NCBI GenBank assembly: GCA_030762935.1
Contig: CM060900.1
Location: 108,466,620-108,530,619, forward strand
From: Hymenopus coronatus
Taxonomy: Eukaryota; Arthropoda; Insecta; Mantodea; Hymenopodidae
Direction: 5' to 3'
DNA length: 64,000 nt
Shown: piece after piece, positions 1 through 8,794 of the stretch
Position numbering within the stretch: position 1 is the first letter of the stretch
Layout: every line of letters starts with the position of its first letter
Program-made: the position numbers and the translations under genes
The notes under the pieces: generated by a model
Told to the model about the DNA's origin: nothing
Database searches by the model: none
The model's input: only the letters and a program-made list of their open reading frames with translations

Positions 1-75
1 GTGAAATTTCGATATCGAATTTTTGGGTGGAATACAATACCTACTCTATGCAGTATATGCATTGTACACTCATGG
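1..75 (+). repeat. Rep-A copy 1, right end only
   Basis: The first bases match the right-hand block of the Rep-A family: the GTGAAATTTCGATATCGAAT segment, then GGTGGAATACAATACC and a palindromic end around TATATGCATTGTACA. The rest of this copy lies before the window. No coding capacity. Confidence 0.7.
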
Positions 76-480
76 ACAAAAATGTATGTATGTATGTATA
101 TATATATATAGCGGCTATTTATTTTAGACATACCTATTTTCTACACGACATTCGGTACGGTTAATAATATGACAGTTATTATGATGTTTGTTTAAGGGTT
201 TAGTCTACCGAACAGCAATATGCTGCACACGAAAGCATGTGATGCGCAGAATGGTGAGCAAATGCATCAGACACGAACATTTCTCTCTCAATGGAAGAAG
301 AAAATTGAATCTGTAAAGTATGAAAAAGTATTGTTAAGAAAACCAATGTTTTGAAAAACATTTTGGAATTCAATACACATTAGATTTATTTTGTAGGTAC
401 GAACTTTGTTCTTTCTTGTTTTGGTTTGTGTGTTTTGTGTGTATCTGCGTGTTTTCCTTGCTCCAAATACCTTACACAAA
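76..480. other. Anonymous AT-rich stretch
   Basis: No gene or named repeat recognised. It contains a short TGTA/TA microsatellite at about 85-111. Weak reading frames on both strands show no family motif. Confidence 0.5.
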
Positions 481-488
481 CCGATACA

Positions 489-790
489 ACAGGAAAATGC
501 TAACTGCAACTGGAATAACGTGATATTCTCAGATGAGGTGACATTTCCTTCCACATGTAAGGCAAAGGTCTATCGTACAAGGGGTCGATGCAAAATACAA
601 TTCCATCACGGTCGCGTGTCTGTATGGTGTTGGGACTAGCTATCAAGGGACAGTCTAGGTGTGCTGTGGCAGTTTGAGGATACACTGAACGGTGTGCAAT
701 ACATGGTAATACTCGAGAATATTTTGATTCCCTCTGTGAGGATGATATCCTGATGGGTCCGCACGGAACTCACAAACATGCCTATATTAA
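489..790 (+). pseudogene. Tc1/mariner-type transposase, central fragment
   Basis: Translation gives NWNNVIFSDEVTF, which matches the first catalytic-aspartate region of Tc1-like transposases (consensus VIFSDE). Basic residues and VSVWCWD follow. After a frameshift near 637 the reading continues with LSRDSLGVLWQFED and TLNGVQYMVILENIL, the usual spacing toward the second catalytic block. The second D and the third acidic residue are not recognisable, and stops follow at about 750. This is a dead internal piece of a cut-and-paste transposase. Upstream 406-488 shows no similarity and is probably not part of it. Confidence 0.75.
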
Positions 791-811
791 TAAGACTGCA
801 TCAGTTCAGTA

Positions 812-853
812 ACCCTGAAGACGGGAACAATGTGTGTTCCCGAAACGTTGGTG
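812..853 (+). ncRNA. Hammerhead-ribozyme-like motif
   Basis: Seen: CTGAAGA (815-821, fits the CUGANGA core), a 6-bp stem GGGAAC/GTTCCC (823-828 / 836-841) with loop AATGTGT, then GAAAC (842-846) and GTT, then GGT (850-852), which can pair with ACC (812-814). Core, stem II and a short stem I are therefore in hammerhead order with a minimal stem III. One extra C (822) lies between the core and stem II, so activity is doubtful. Such motifs are known in Penelope-like elements and retrozymes. No Penelope coding sequence is visible here. Confidence 0.4.
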
Positions 854-1015
854 CCTCACCATATCTACACCTGGCTGGAAGCCCGAGAAAGCATCGAAGA
901 TTTATGCCTCCAGGAAAGCTGCAGCTCTTATTCCTTTAAACTTAACAAAAACTAATTAATGACAAAGGTTTATAATATTTCTGTAACTGAAAGTCATGGA
1001 AATTTAAAAAAAAAA

Positions 1016-1333
1016 TTACTCTTTTTCATTTTCGCTTAATGTGGATTCTAAAATTGTTGACTCTTGGAAGCGAATGGAATCCAATTTGTTATTATTGGAC
1101 CTAGCAGGGAAACATGCTCTGAAGGTTTTTCCAAGTTCCTTTAAATGTTCATTAATCATATTCTTGACATCTTCTTCCAAAGAGTGATGATTTTCCACTA
1201 GGAAGTCATGAAGGGTATCAAAGCACTCTGTTTCATTCACAGTGAAACACGTTTCCCAAACATTATTTTTTTTAGTGAATGATCGATGCGGTCTTGCACA
1301 ATATACCCGTTTATATTTGACCCCTGTAGACAT
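1016..1333 (-). pseudogene. hAT transposase relic (ZBED5/SCAND3-like), later part
   Basis: The reading frame includes LKELGKTFRACFPARSNN, which resembles the LxxLxxxFxxYFP region of the hAT-derived ZBED5/SCAND3/FAM200 type transposases. It lies on the same strand as, and downstream of, the stronger hAT blocks at 2078-2290 and 2371-2597. I read it as the continuation of the same broken element. The sequence between 1334 and 1750 could not be aligned. Confidence 0.5.
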
Positions 1334-1753
1334 AAGTTTAAATTATTAATTTTTCAGAAAACGTCTCCAAATAAGCTAAAGTCTGAAGCCAGATTTCATC
1401 TTCCATGTATTTTGCTTTGTGAAAGGCATGGCTGGTGAGAAAAGCGTGAACTACGTCTTTAAGCTCATAAAATCTGGAAGTAGTTCTATCTCAAGATTGC
1501 AACCTAACTTCAGTGTGGGACAATAACAACCTTAAATTAACTTAACCCTTAACGTTGGAGACCTAAAGGTACTCTAGTTACGGCTTAAAAAGTACACAAC
1601 GCGTAGGCCTAGTTGCAATAATAAATAAACATTTTCATTGTAATTACTCGCCTCTTCCTTGGAGTTCAGTGAGAAGGTTGCACCTGCTTTCCATGACTCC
1701 GAGCACTGAAGTCAGGAACCACACATAATAAATTCTTCCCTTTTCCTTACAAG

Positions 1754-2040
1754 GGTAGTCTCCTTAGCGCGGCTGCCTGCCAAGCGGCACACCTGGGTTT
1801 GATTCCCAGTACTGGCATGGGGATATTTGCCCCCGCTGGGAGACCTGATCCGGGGTGCACACAACCTCGGAAGGTCCCTTGAGGAGCTACTTGATGGAGA
1901 AGTAGCGGCTTCAGGTCATGAGGACCGCATTAACCGGCCGGGGTGAGTTCGAGGCGCTGACCAATTCTCACCCTCCATGACGTCTATCATGGGGGACGCA
2001 GTGGTCAGGCAGTAGGCCAAGGTTCCTTGTCCTGCCATGG

Positions 2041-2083
<43 letters not shown>
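1754..2083 (+). mobile_element. SINE S1, copy a
   Basis: tRNA-derived head: an A-box-like CTTAGCGCGGCTGCC and a B-box-like GGGTTTGATTCCC. The S1 body follows (GGGGATATTTGCCCCCGCTGGG, GAGGAGCTACTTGAT, CCGCATTAACCGGCCGGG, CATGACGTCTATCATGGG), ending in CCATGGAG and a (TAT)n tail. It interrupts the antisense hAT relic. Flanks share ATTCTT(C/T)CC, a possible but imperfect target-site duplication. The body matches the copies at 7545, 10527 and 16910. Confidence 0.85.
2042..2082. repeat. (TAT)n microsatellite tail
   Basis: About 13 trinucleotide units directly at the 3' end of SINE S1a. They probably grew from its tail. Confidence 0.9.
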
Positions 2084-2597
2084 TTTCCTCACAACGCACT
2101 GCAAAGATGCGGGAATTTGTAGGGCAAGCCTTAATAAAATTATTTTCGCTGAATATTTCAGCTCAGTTTTCAATCCATCGGGCATGCGCTTAGAAACAAG
2201 AGAATGTCTATGAATGCCACAATGTGTCCAAGAAGCGTTCGGCGCTACTGTTTTCACTTTGGCAATAAGCCCAGCATAACACCCTGTCATGTATTTCGCA
2301 CTATCTGAACAAATGCCTATACAGCAAGTCCAGTGTATTGAATTTTCGCAAAGGTATTCGTCGGTTAACTTTAATATATCTCCTCCCGTAGTTCTCTTTT
2401 AAACGGTCTGCAGAATAGTAGCTCCTCTTCTACAGACTCCCCATTAAAATAAAGTATAAAAAGTAACAAAATGGCTAAATGGGTCGATTCGTCAAGTTGA
2501 ATCGCAAAAAGACTGGCACGAACAATTACCAAAATTTCCTTTTCGACATGATTTGACATGTCTTTAATCTGGCGGTTGATAGCATTGTCGGACTTCA
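2078..2597 (-). pseudogene. hAT transposase relic (ZBED5/SCAND3-like), catalytic part
   Basis: On the minus strand from 2597 to 2371, translation includes NAINRQIKDMSNHVEKEI, then FAIQLDEST and EEELLFCRPF. These match the conserved order of ZBED5/SCAND3-type hAT proteins (RRIxDM..., FAxQLDEST catalytic D block, EELLFC). After a stop near 2371 the frame resumes at 2343-2078 with MTGCYAGLIAKVK and THCGIHRHSL (consensus MTGxxxGLxAKVK, THCxIHRxAL). Stops break it, SINE S1a interrupts it on the 1.75-2.08 kb side, and Rep-A truncates its N-terminal side at about 2598. The similarity is specific enough to assign the family. Confidence 0.85.
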
Positions 2598-2725
2598 CTT
2601 TTTTAATTTCTCTAGCCCACATTTACAACGTACCCAAAAATTCGATGTCGAGATTTCACCGGAAATACATGTTTTGGGGTGCCGTGAGTCCGAAAAAAGC
2701 ATTTTTAGAAAAAGGTATCTGTGAG
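2598..2725 (-). repeat. Rep-A copy 2, right-end fragment
   Basis: Reads TTTCTCTAGC, then CAAAAATTCGATGTCGAGAT, TTTCACCGGAAATACATG and CCGAAAAAAGCATTTTTAG, the minus-strand right end of Rep-A. It truncates the hAT relic on one side and abuts Rep-G on the other. Confidence 0.8.
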
Positions 2726-2734
2726 TTGAAACCG

Positions 2735-2945
2735 GCGGAGAACGATGGCGTAAAAATTCTTGGCTTGGATTCCTTCGGAAGGGAAGAAACAGTTGGTCCC
2801 CTGTCGTAGATTTACGGCACGTAAAAGAACCCCAAGCCTGATGGAAAGGCCTCTGAGCAAAATTACGCGGTTTTTCAGGCCCAGTATAGAAGGGGACGTT
2901 GAGAAACACAGCAGTTAAAGAGCGTCCACAAATAAAACACCATTT
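2735..2945 (+). repeat. Rep-G copy 1 (SINE-tail-like)
   Basis: Shares GGAYTCCTTCGGAAGG, GTTGGTCCC, TTACGGCACGTAAAAGAAC, CTCAAGCCTG and GGCCTCTGAGCAAAATTA with copies at 25130 and 27665. From memory, the GGCACGTAAAAGAAC phrase recurs in many arthropod interspersed repeats. No tRNA-like head is visible here. Confidence 0.7.
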
Positions 2946-3004
2946 CACTTACAAACGGTTCACTTTTGTCGCATTGACACACGTCACTAGAAGCTGAATG
3001 ACCT

Positions 3005-3125
3005 GAACACTAAACTATGAGAGATCTATAATGGTCCCTGACAGTTGCCTTATCTCGTGGTTGCTCTGTCACTCTGCTGCCACTTCGTCCCGTATATGGT
3101 TACAGCACCAAACCTCTCAGTCGCT
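3005..3125 (-). repeat. Rep-C copy 1, part interrupted by the LINE
   Basis: Complementary to the end of Rep-C as seen at 57090-57190 (CCTGACAGTTGCCTTATCTC, then CCACTTCGTCCC and ACAGCACCAAACCTCTCAG). It stops exactly at CTCTCAGTCGCT (3114-3125). The missing half resumes at 5853 after the LINE, preceded by the same 12 bases. Confidence 0.85.
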
Positions 3126-5409
3126 TCAATGCGAAACATGCCCTCTGGCACAGCCGCACCAACAACCCCCGAGGCCGCGGGCTCTACCGCCTCATCAGCG
3201 GCAACCCCGCCCTCGTCGCGCACGGACCGAGAGGACCTACGTGTCATCCGGCTCGCGGCAGACCGGATGTTCTTGACATCATAATCACCAAGAACACACC
3301 ATTTCATCTAGACCTCTCGGCGGTCAACGAGTTGGACTCCGACCATGACCCTGTCGTGGTGGATACAACCGAGACCGTATCAGCTCTGGTAACACCAGAC
3401 TGGATAAATGAGATCGACTGGGACGCAGCCGTCCTAGACCTAAACCAAACCGTGGACCCGCGACCGCGCATCGATTCCATCGAAGCGCTGGAAGCGGCAG
3501 CCACGGCCTTCTCCCGCCAACTCCTGAATGTGGTACGCGCGCATACCTACCGCATCCCATCTAACAAACCTAACCCGAGAACCATACCGAATGAACTCCG
3601 GCAGCTGCTAAAAGCCAAGGCAACCGTACGGAAGCTATGGCAGCGCTTCCGCCATCCCAGGATCCAAGCAGTGTACCAGCGGTTAAAATCCCTGGCAAGG
3701 CGCCTGCTTCGCGCGCACCGCAAAGCGGCCTGGGAACACACAATGGCACATATAAACCTGGAAGAGAAACAACCCTGGAGGATCATCCGATCCCTCAGGA
3801 AAGACAAAAGTCAGTTTCAGCATCCCATCCATGGCTCCCGTGGGAGACTCTCTTTTGAGCCCCAGGATAAAGCCACGGATTTCGCAGATTATCTGGAGTC
3901 CCAATTCGAACCCCGTGAAGACCCCCAGGATGAGGACTTTACTGAGCTCGTGGAAGCGACGGTAGACTACCTCTATGAGGAGCCCCAACCGCCCCATGAG
4001 GAGATCCGCATTCCTTTAGTCACCCCGAAAGAGGTGGCTTCCCAACTCAACCACCTAAAACCTAACAAAGCCCCTGGACATGACGGCGTTACGGCGCCTA
4101 TGCTCCAGCACCTACCCAGAAAGGCCGTAATCCACCTGACGCGGATTTACAATGCATGCCTGCACCTACGTCACTTTCCAACGTGTTGGAAGGAGGCGCG
4201 GGTGGTATGCATTTTGAAACCCGGCAAGGACCCGGTCTTCCCGTCAAGCTACAGATCTATTAGCTTACTTCCGATCGTCTCGAAAGTATTCGAGCGGTTA
4301 CTCCTACCTCGCCTCACCCCTCTCTTCGAAGAGAGACTCCTACTCCCGGATCATCAGTTTGGTTTCCGTACTGGACATTCCACAACCCTGCAGTTGCTGC
4401 GACTGGCTGAGAAGGCTGCCCTGGGCTTCCAGGACAACTTCAAAACAGTCGCGGTGCTCTTGGACGTAGAAAAGGCCTTCGACACCACGTGGCATCAGGG
4501 ACTCTTGTACAAGCTCAAGAACGCAGAAATTCCTCCCCCCTACCTTCACCTGCTTAGTAGCTTCCTTCGGGACCGCACTTTCAGGGTGAGGGTGGAGGGG
4601 AGGCATTCCACAGTCAGACCCATAGCGGCGGGAGTGCCGGAAGGCAGCGTGCTGTCGCCGTTACTCTTTGCTGCCTACATGTCCGACTTCCCCACAGAAC
4701 CCAGTACAGTTACGTGCCAGTATGCTGACGATGTCCTCATAATGGCGCGTAACAAGAACGCCCGATATTGCTTCCCCCGCTACAGAGACAGCTCCAGGCC
4801 ATAGGCAGATGGAGTGAACAGTGGCGGATGACCATCAGCCCGCAGAAGAGCTCAGCTCTACTGCTGGCTAAAGTCCGTGGCTGGCGACCGGAGAGGTCGC
4901 TGAGGCTGCGGCGGAGGCGGATCCCCTGGGTCCGCTCCGCCAAATACCTCGGAGTCCTCCTCGACCGCGGCCTTACTTTCACTCCACATGTCAGGGAGAA
5001 GGTCGGCTTGGGACACGCTGCCCTGCGGCAGTTGTTTCCCATCTTCCGCTCCACCATGCCTACACACCTAAAACTACGGCTGTACCGCGCAGTCATCCCG
5101 CCCCTGATGCTGTACGGCTGTGAGGTCTGGGGTTCGGTGGCTCGTTCCACCATCCGCAGGCTGCAGGCCGTGCAGAACAGGGCATTGAGGATGATATACG
5201 GCACAGACCGCAGATTCCCGTCCCACATTCTCCATTCCCACTCCGGAATCCCTTACATAGTGGACGTTGTGCGAGAAAGAGCTCGCACAATATACACTAA
5301 ACTTGCTCCCCACCCAAATCCCCAGGTGAACACTCTCGGTCTTTACGACCACACGCTACCAAGGAGACGCGTAAGCTACCGCCTTCCCAAGGACGCCTTG
5401 GGATGGTAG
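3125..5409 (+). pseudogene. LINE ORF2: partial AP endonuclease and reverse transcriptase
   Basis: The frame is open from the first LINE bases. It starts in FNAKHALWHSRTNN (the GDFNAKH endonuclease motif, cut before GD). GRPDVLDIIITKN and LDSDHDPVV follow and end the endonuclease domain. The reverse transcriptase shows LKPNKAPGHDGV (about 4050), SSYRSISLLPIVSKVFER, HQFGFRTGHST, LLDVEKAFDTTW, GVPEGSVLSPLLF and the catalytic YADD (about 4721-4732). A frameshift between about 4750 and 4768 moves the reading by one frame. It then runs AIGRWSEQWRMTISPQK, SAKYLGVLLDRGLTF, LMLYGCEVWG and LQAVQNRALRMIYG to a TAG at 5407-5409. That C-terminal arrangement without RNase H is Jockey-like. The 5' truncation and frameshift make it non-functional. 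No start codon applies. Confidence 0.95.
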
Positions 5410-5443
5410 TTTTCCGGCCGCCTCTCCCTTTATTGTTCTACCC

Positions 5444-5497
5444 GCCAAGTTAAGCAGCATCGGGCATGGTCACGACTCGGACGGGTGACCATCCAGT
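5444..5497 (+). other. 5S-rRNA-like segment 1 in the LINE 3' region
   Basis: GTTAAGCAGCATCGGGCATG followed by GGTCACGACTCGGACGGGTG and ACC matches the internal control region of eukaryotic 5S rRNA genes in order. Box A is AAGCAGCATCGGGC, a diverged intermediate element comes next, and box C is GGACGGGTGACC. The 5' half of 5S is absent. It lies 35 bp after the ORF2 stop, so it belongs to the LINE 3' region or to a captured 5S piece. Confidence 0.7.
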
Positions 5498-5607
5498 TGT
5501 ACTCCGACCAGATCTGCAACACTGGCTTCCCCCACCCCGTACCTATATCCCTCCAGGTCTCCCCGCTAGCCGGCACTGCTTTCCTTGACAGCCCGCAAGC
5601 GGCTGGC

Positions 5608-5665
5608 CAAGGTAAGCAGCATCGGGCCTGGTCCCTCTCTGGGTGGGTGACCACTCAGATAGGTA
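5608..5665 (+). other. 5S-rRNA-like segment 2 in the LINE 3' region
   Basis: A second, differently diverged copy of the same 5S piece: GGTAAGCAGCATCGGGCCTG followed by GGTCCCTCTCTGGGTGGGTG and ACC. It starts about 164 bp after segment 1. Two diverged copies argue for an old built-in feature of the element rather than a single 5S insertion site. Confidence 0.65.
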
Positions 5666-5807
5666 AACCAGCCCGCGCCGGCTGCACAGAGGGAACACCC
5701 TGCCCAATACTTTGACATTGACAAAAACGCTTGCATAAGACTACATCTTTTATATCACACGGGTAAATCCGCAAGAAAAGCGGATAGGTACCGTGGTGAT
5801 TTGCCCC

Positions 5808-5827
5808 CGCCCGAGTACACTCGGGCG
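5808..5827 (+). other. Perfect 9-bp hairpin near the LINE 3' end
   Basis: CGCCCGAGT-AC-ACTCGGGCG lies 25 bp before the LINE boundary. Its position suits an RNA structure recognised by the element's reverse transcriptase. That role is inferred from known LINE 3' stem-loops, not shown. Confidence 0.55.
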
Positions 5828-5852
5828 ACTAGTTCCTGCTCCTGGCTCCTGG

Positions 5853-6140
5853 CTCTCAGTCGCTGGGCAGGGGCTCTTCACTTAGATCTTCTTCGTCATC
5901 TTCATGTTCATCGTTGCTTCTAAAGTCAAAGTCACTGCCATTATCATTGCTTATATTTACAATAACACTGGGGTTAGTCCGTGCCAACTGAAACTGAATT
6001 GAGGAATGTTTATTACATCTTGTAACAAAGACGACATCATTGCTTACGTAGCATGAATCTATGGGCAGAGAGATAGACACGTCATCAGCTGAGACAACAC
6101 GCTAGCTCTCAGGGATCACTGTGGATCTCCCCGAATTAAC
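5853..6140 (-). repeat. Rep-C copy 1, remaining half with acidic reading frame
   Basis: Continues the Rep-C copy after the LINE. On the minus strand (6080-5856) it holds a 74-codon frame beginning MSISLPIDSCYVSNDV, with SIQFQLA in the middle and an acidic tail (SDFDFRSNDEHEDDEEDL...PLPSD). A 71-codon frame with the same start and acidic tail lies in Rep-C copy 2 (33240-33455). The family is not recognised. Beyond 6080 the similarity continues to the GGATCTCCCCGAATT end (about 6117-6140). Confidence 0.75.
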
Positions 6141-6671
6141 TTGCGATTTGTTAAACCTGTTTCCGTTTCAAACTTCCAATGTTCAATTAGTTATTATTTT
6201 TAATGTGAACAGAAATGATTCTGATACACAACTGACAACTTACTGCATTTGCTACGAGGAAAGAAGAAGTAGGCTATTGTTGAAAAGCCAGACCAACATA
6301 CAATCGTTTCTTAGTGGATTCGCAATACTGTTAGTATTGTTAGAACCCAAAGCAGCTGGCAGACTATATTTCCATTTTAGCGAAAGCAAATGCATTTCTA
6401 ACGTTGTTACACAGATGTAAATCAGACAGTCGCGGTAAATATTAATTTACTGTAGACATAACGTGATAAATTCCCTATTACTGTAACAATGCAGAAATTA
6501 AGGAAACAATAATTGGCCTAGCCTCGAAACTCGCCATTATGGAAAAGAGCTTAGGTGAACCCCTTGAAATACTTTGCGACCCCCTGAGGGTTCGGATTCT
6601 TTCCATTTATATAAACGTGTCTTATTGTACCTGTGCATTCGCTCCAGGTGCATATTGTTAATAAGGCCTGA
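6141..6671. other. Anonymous stretch
   Basis: A 99-codon plus-strand frame (6121-6420) starts at the Rep-C edge but shows no family motif. The rest is AT-rich. Nothing further is recognised. Confidence 0.4.
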
Positions 6672-6960
6672 ATGTTAACAATAACAATATGCCCGATTCT
6701 CTGCAGTCTTTATATGCTTTTTCAAAATATAACTAAAATTCCAGTAAGTACCTCCACAGTAGAGCACACATTTTCCTGTTTAAGACACGTTTGGAACACT
6801 CGTTTTTTTATCCAAATTCCATTGTTATCGATCAAAAATGCTGTATTGCACAAACGTCAAAGCTAAAGATAATTTCATGATCACTTCGTAGAAAATTTGA
6901 CCGAAACGAGAACGAGGGTTCTATTGATGTACAGATGAAGGAGATAAGCCTTATTTTCGT
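6672..6960 (+). pseudogene. hAT transposase C-terminal dimerisation fragment
   Basis: The frame at 6672-6866 contains KIPVSTSTVEHTFSCLRHV followed by WNTRF. This is the hAT C-terminal dimerisation motif (consensus P-STA-ERxFSxLrrVKxxLR). A tail after the stop (HFVENLTETRTRVLL) may be the continuation. It is on the opposite strand and 4 kb from the ZBED5-like relic at 1-2.6 kb, so probably a separate element. No catalytic domain lies upstream. Confidence 0.65.
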
Positions 6961-7027
6961 TTCAATAAATACATACTACCTAAATTAATATTCTTCATTC
7001 TTTTTCCGGTGCAGATTTGTAAACAGC

Positions 7028-7345
7028 ATGCCATGGCCCTGTGGTTAGACCACTAGCCTCTCACCTAGGTTCTCCGGTTTCGATCCCAGGGGACCACATG
7101 TGGGATTGGTGGTGGACAAAGCGAGTTCTCTGGTTTCCTCGCCATTCATTCCACCATATGCTCCATACCTGTCTGTCCTGTCATCCACACCACCATCATT
7201 TCATATTTTCGATTTCCTCGCTTTTACACCAGGCATCGGGGTGATCACCCATTCTGGCTTCTCTTTGATCCAGACCCTCTGCTCCTCAATAGACGTCTGA
7301 CCGCAGGCACTGGCTTATTAGTCCTACATACGAGAAAGGCAAACA
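7028..7345 (+). mobile_element. SINE S2, copy a (tail type II)
   Basis: tRNA-like head: ATGGCCCTGTGGTTAGACCA, then CTAGCCTCTCACC and B-box GGTTTCGATCCC. The S2 body follows (CATGTGGGATTGGTGGTGGA, CAAAGCGAG, CCATTCATTCCACC). The tail is GTGATCACCCATTCTGGCTT, TCTGCTCCTCAATAGACGTC, GCACTGGCTTATTAGTCC. The same tail occurs at 37045-37200 and, diverged, in S5 at 32500-32590. Other S2 copies end in GTTAAACACTACC instead. Confidence 0.85.
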
Positions 7346-7544
7346 GAGAGAGAAAGAAAAATTTGTAAAATATGTCGTGACAGTCAATTACTGCCCCCCC
7401 CCCAATGAAAAATATAAACGCACGCTACTCTTCCGTTTTTATCTAATACAAAATGTGCAATATGTAAAGGTTTATCTCCATAAAAATGGAGTAAATAGGA
7501 AAATAAACATTCACAAGATTAGTTTGTGTGTCATTACTAAACGA

Positions 7545-7880
7545 TAGCTGTTAGACCAGGTCTGTCGTCTTCTTGCTTACCAAGCAAGAGGCCCGAATTC
7601 GATTCCCGGTATTGCATGAGGATTTTCTCTCGCTGGGAGACCTGGTTCGGGGTGCTCTCAGCCTCGCGGGGTCCTGGGGGACCAATTGAGGTGTTACTTG
7701 AGGAAAAAGTAGCGGCTCCAGGTTGCGTAGACCGCATTGACCGGCGCTCGGGGCGCTAACCACGTACCACCCTCCAGTACTGCACCCCATCCATGACGTC
7801 TGTAATGGGCAGAAATGGGGGATGCAGCTGTCGGGTAGTAAGCTTTGGACCGATTTTGGGCTGTTGTGCCATGGAGTTTT
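7545..7880 (+). mobile_element. SINE S1, copy b
   Basis: Head with GCTTACCAAGCAAGAGGCCC and B-box-like ATTCGATTCCC, then the S1 body (CGCTGGGAGACCTGGTTCGG, CCGCATTGACCGGCG, CATCCATGACGTCTG), ending TGCCATGGAG plus poly-T. More diverged than S1c and S1d. Confidence 0.85.
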
Positions 7881-7934
7881 TTTTTTAGTCAGACTAAGTC
7901 AATGTGAACGAAGCATCAGATTTTTTCAGTTCAG

Positions 7935-8035
7935 GGGGCGTTTTGAAGATATGCTCCAAAACCTATATCTCGACGTCGAATTTTTTTGGATGGTAAACAA
8001 TACTTCCACTATTAACTACACGTGGCAGAACATGT
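7935..8035 (+). repeat. Rep-A copy 3, degraded right end
   Basis: AAACCTATATCTCGACGTCG then AATTTTTTTGGATGG and AACAATACTTCC resemble the Rep-A right block. Strongly diverged; no clean end. Confidence 0.4.
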
Positions 8036-8565
8036 AAAAATACCGCATTCGATATATATCTTATCCTACGGATGCGTTCGACGTCTTACGATTGCGCCAA
8101 GTAAAATGAAATGATCCACTGAAGAAGAGACGTCAGAATGGTTTCTTCTGGATTGCTTCAAGTACTCATTCACCCAACTTTTTCCACTTAATCCTCCCAG
8201 CACATATGTGAATCTCTTGGTGGCAAGAACTTCCCATGTTCTCGAATAGCTTCAGCAGCATTGTTCCTACGTTATCGATTAATGGTTTCAATCCCAACCC
8301 CTTTCTGATTCGTTCATCCTCTCTTTCTCTCTGCCCTCCTCCACCTAAACGTTTTAACTTCATCTCGGCTTTTTGCTTGCACTATCAAATGCTGTGTGGG
8401 CTGTTTTATAACTCTCAAAAATTGATCATTATCTTAAGCATATAATCGTAAAATTCCTTTTCTTTATGTGTTTCATACTAGTTTAGAGGAATGTGAATCA
8501 AGACAATGTTGTCATTTGAACTCCACCAAAGAAATAAGTGAAACACTTACTGATAAACATTTTTT
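8036..8565. other. Anonymous stretch
   Basis: Short frames only, including 8236-8445 (+) and 8166-8363 (-). No recognised motif, repeat or RNA. Confidence 0.4.
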
Positions 8566-8776
8566 TTTAGTGTTTAACGCCCGCTTTTACTACTGGTGGC
8601 ACCGCAGGCATGACACTGGTCATATTGTGATGCTGAAATATAGATGGAGCACTGGTGGAATGCGATGGTGGGGAAAACCGAGAGGCCGTGAAAACCCCCC
8701 TTGCGCAGCTTTGTCCACCACAAATCTCACATGCGGTCGCTTGGGATCGAACCCAATGTCTAGGTGAGAGTCGAGT
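8566..8776 (-). mobile_element. SINE S2, copy c (tail type I, head truncated)
   Basis: On the minus strand: GGGTTCGATCCCAAGCGACC, then GCATGTGAGATTTGTGGTGG, CAAAGCTGCGC and GCATTCCACCAGTGCTCCAT. It ends with GGTGCCACCAGTAGTAAAAG, CGGGCGTTAAACACT and an A tail. The first part of the tRNA-like head is missing. Confidence 0.85.
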
Positions 8777-8794
8777 AATAAACAAAATAAACTT

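Larger units (their letters stand above)
3126..5852 (+). mobile_element. 5'-truncated Jockey-clade LINE
   Basis: GC-rich insertion carrying a truncated ORF2 (end of the AP endonuclease, reverse transcriptase, Jockey-type C-terminal region, no RNase H) and about 440 bp of 3' region. It is flanked by the perfect 12-bp direct repeat CTCTCAGTCGCT (3114-3125 and 5853-5864). It splits a Rep-C copy whose halves join across the insertion. The 5' truncation inside the endonuclease is typical of target-primed reverse transcription. The 3' region has two 5S-rRNA-like segments and a hairpin, and ends in CTCCTGGCTCCTGG rather than poly-A. Confidence 0.95.

Noticed and set aside
4340..5352. Several antisense and shifted frames within the LINE
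   Set aside because: Shadows of the GC-rich ORF2 reading frame.
5444..5665. Genuine 5S rRNA gene
   Set aside because: Only the internal control region is matched, the 5' half is missing, both copies are diverged and they lie inside the LINE.
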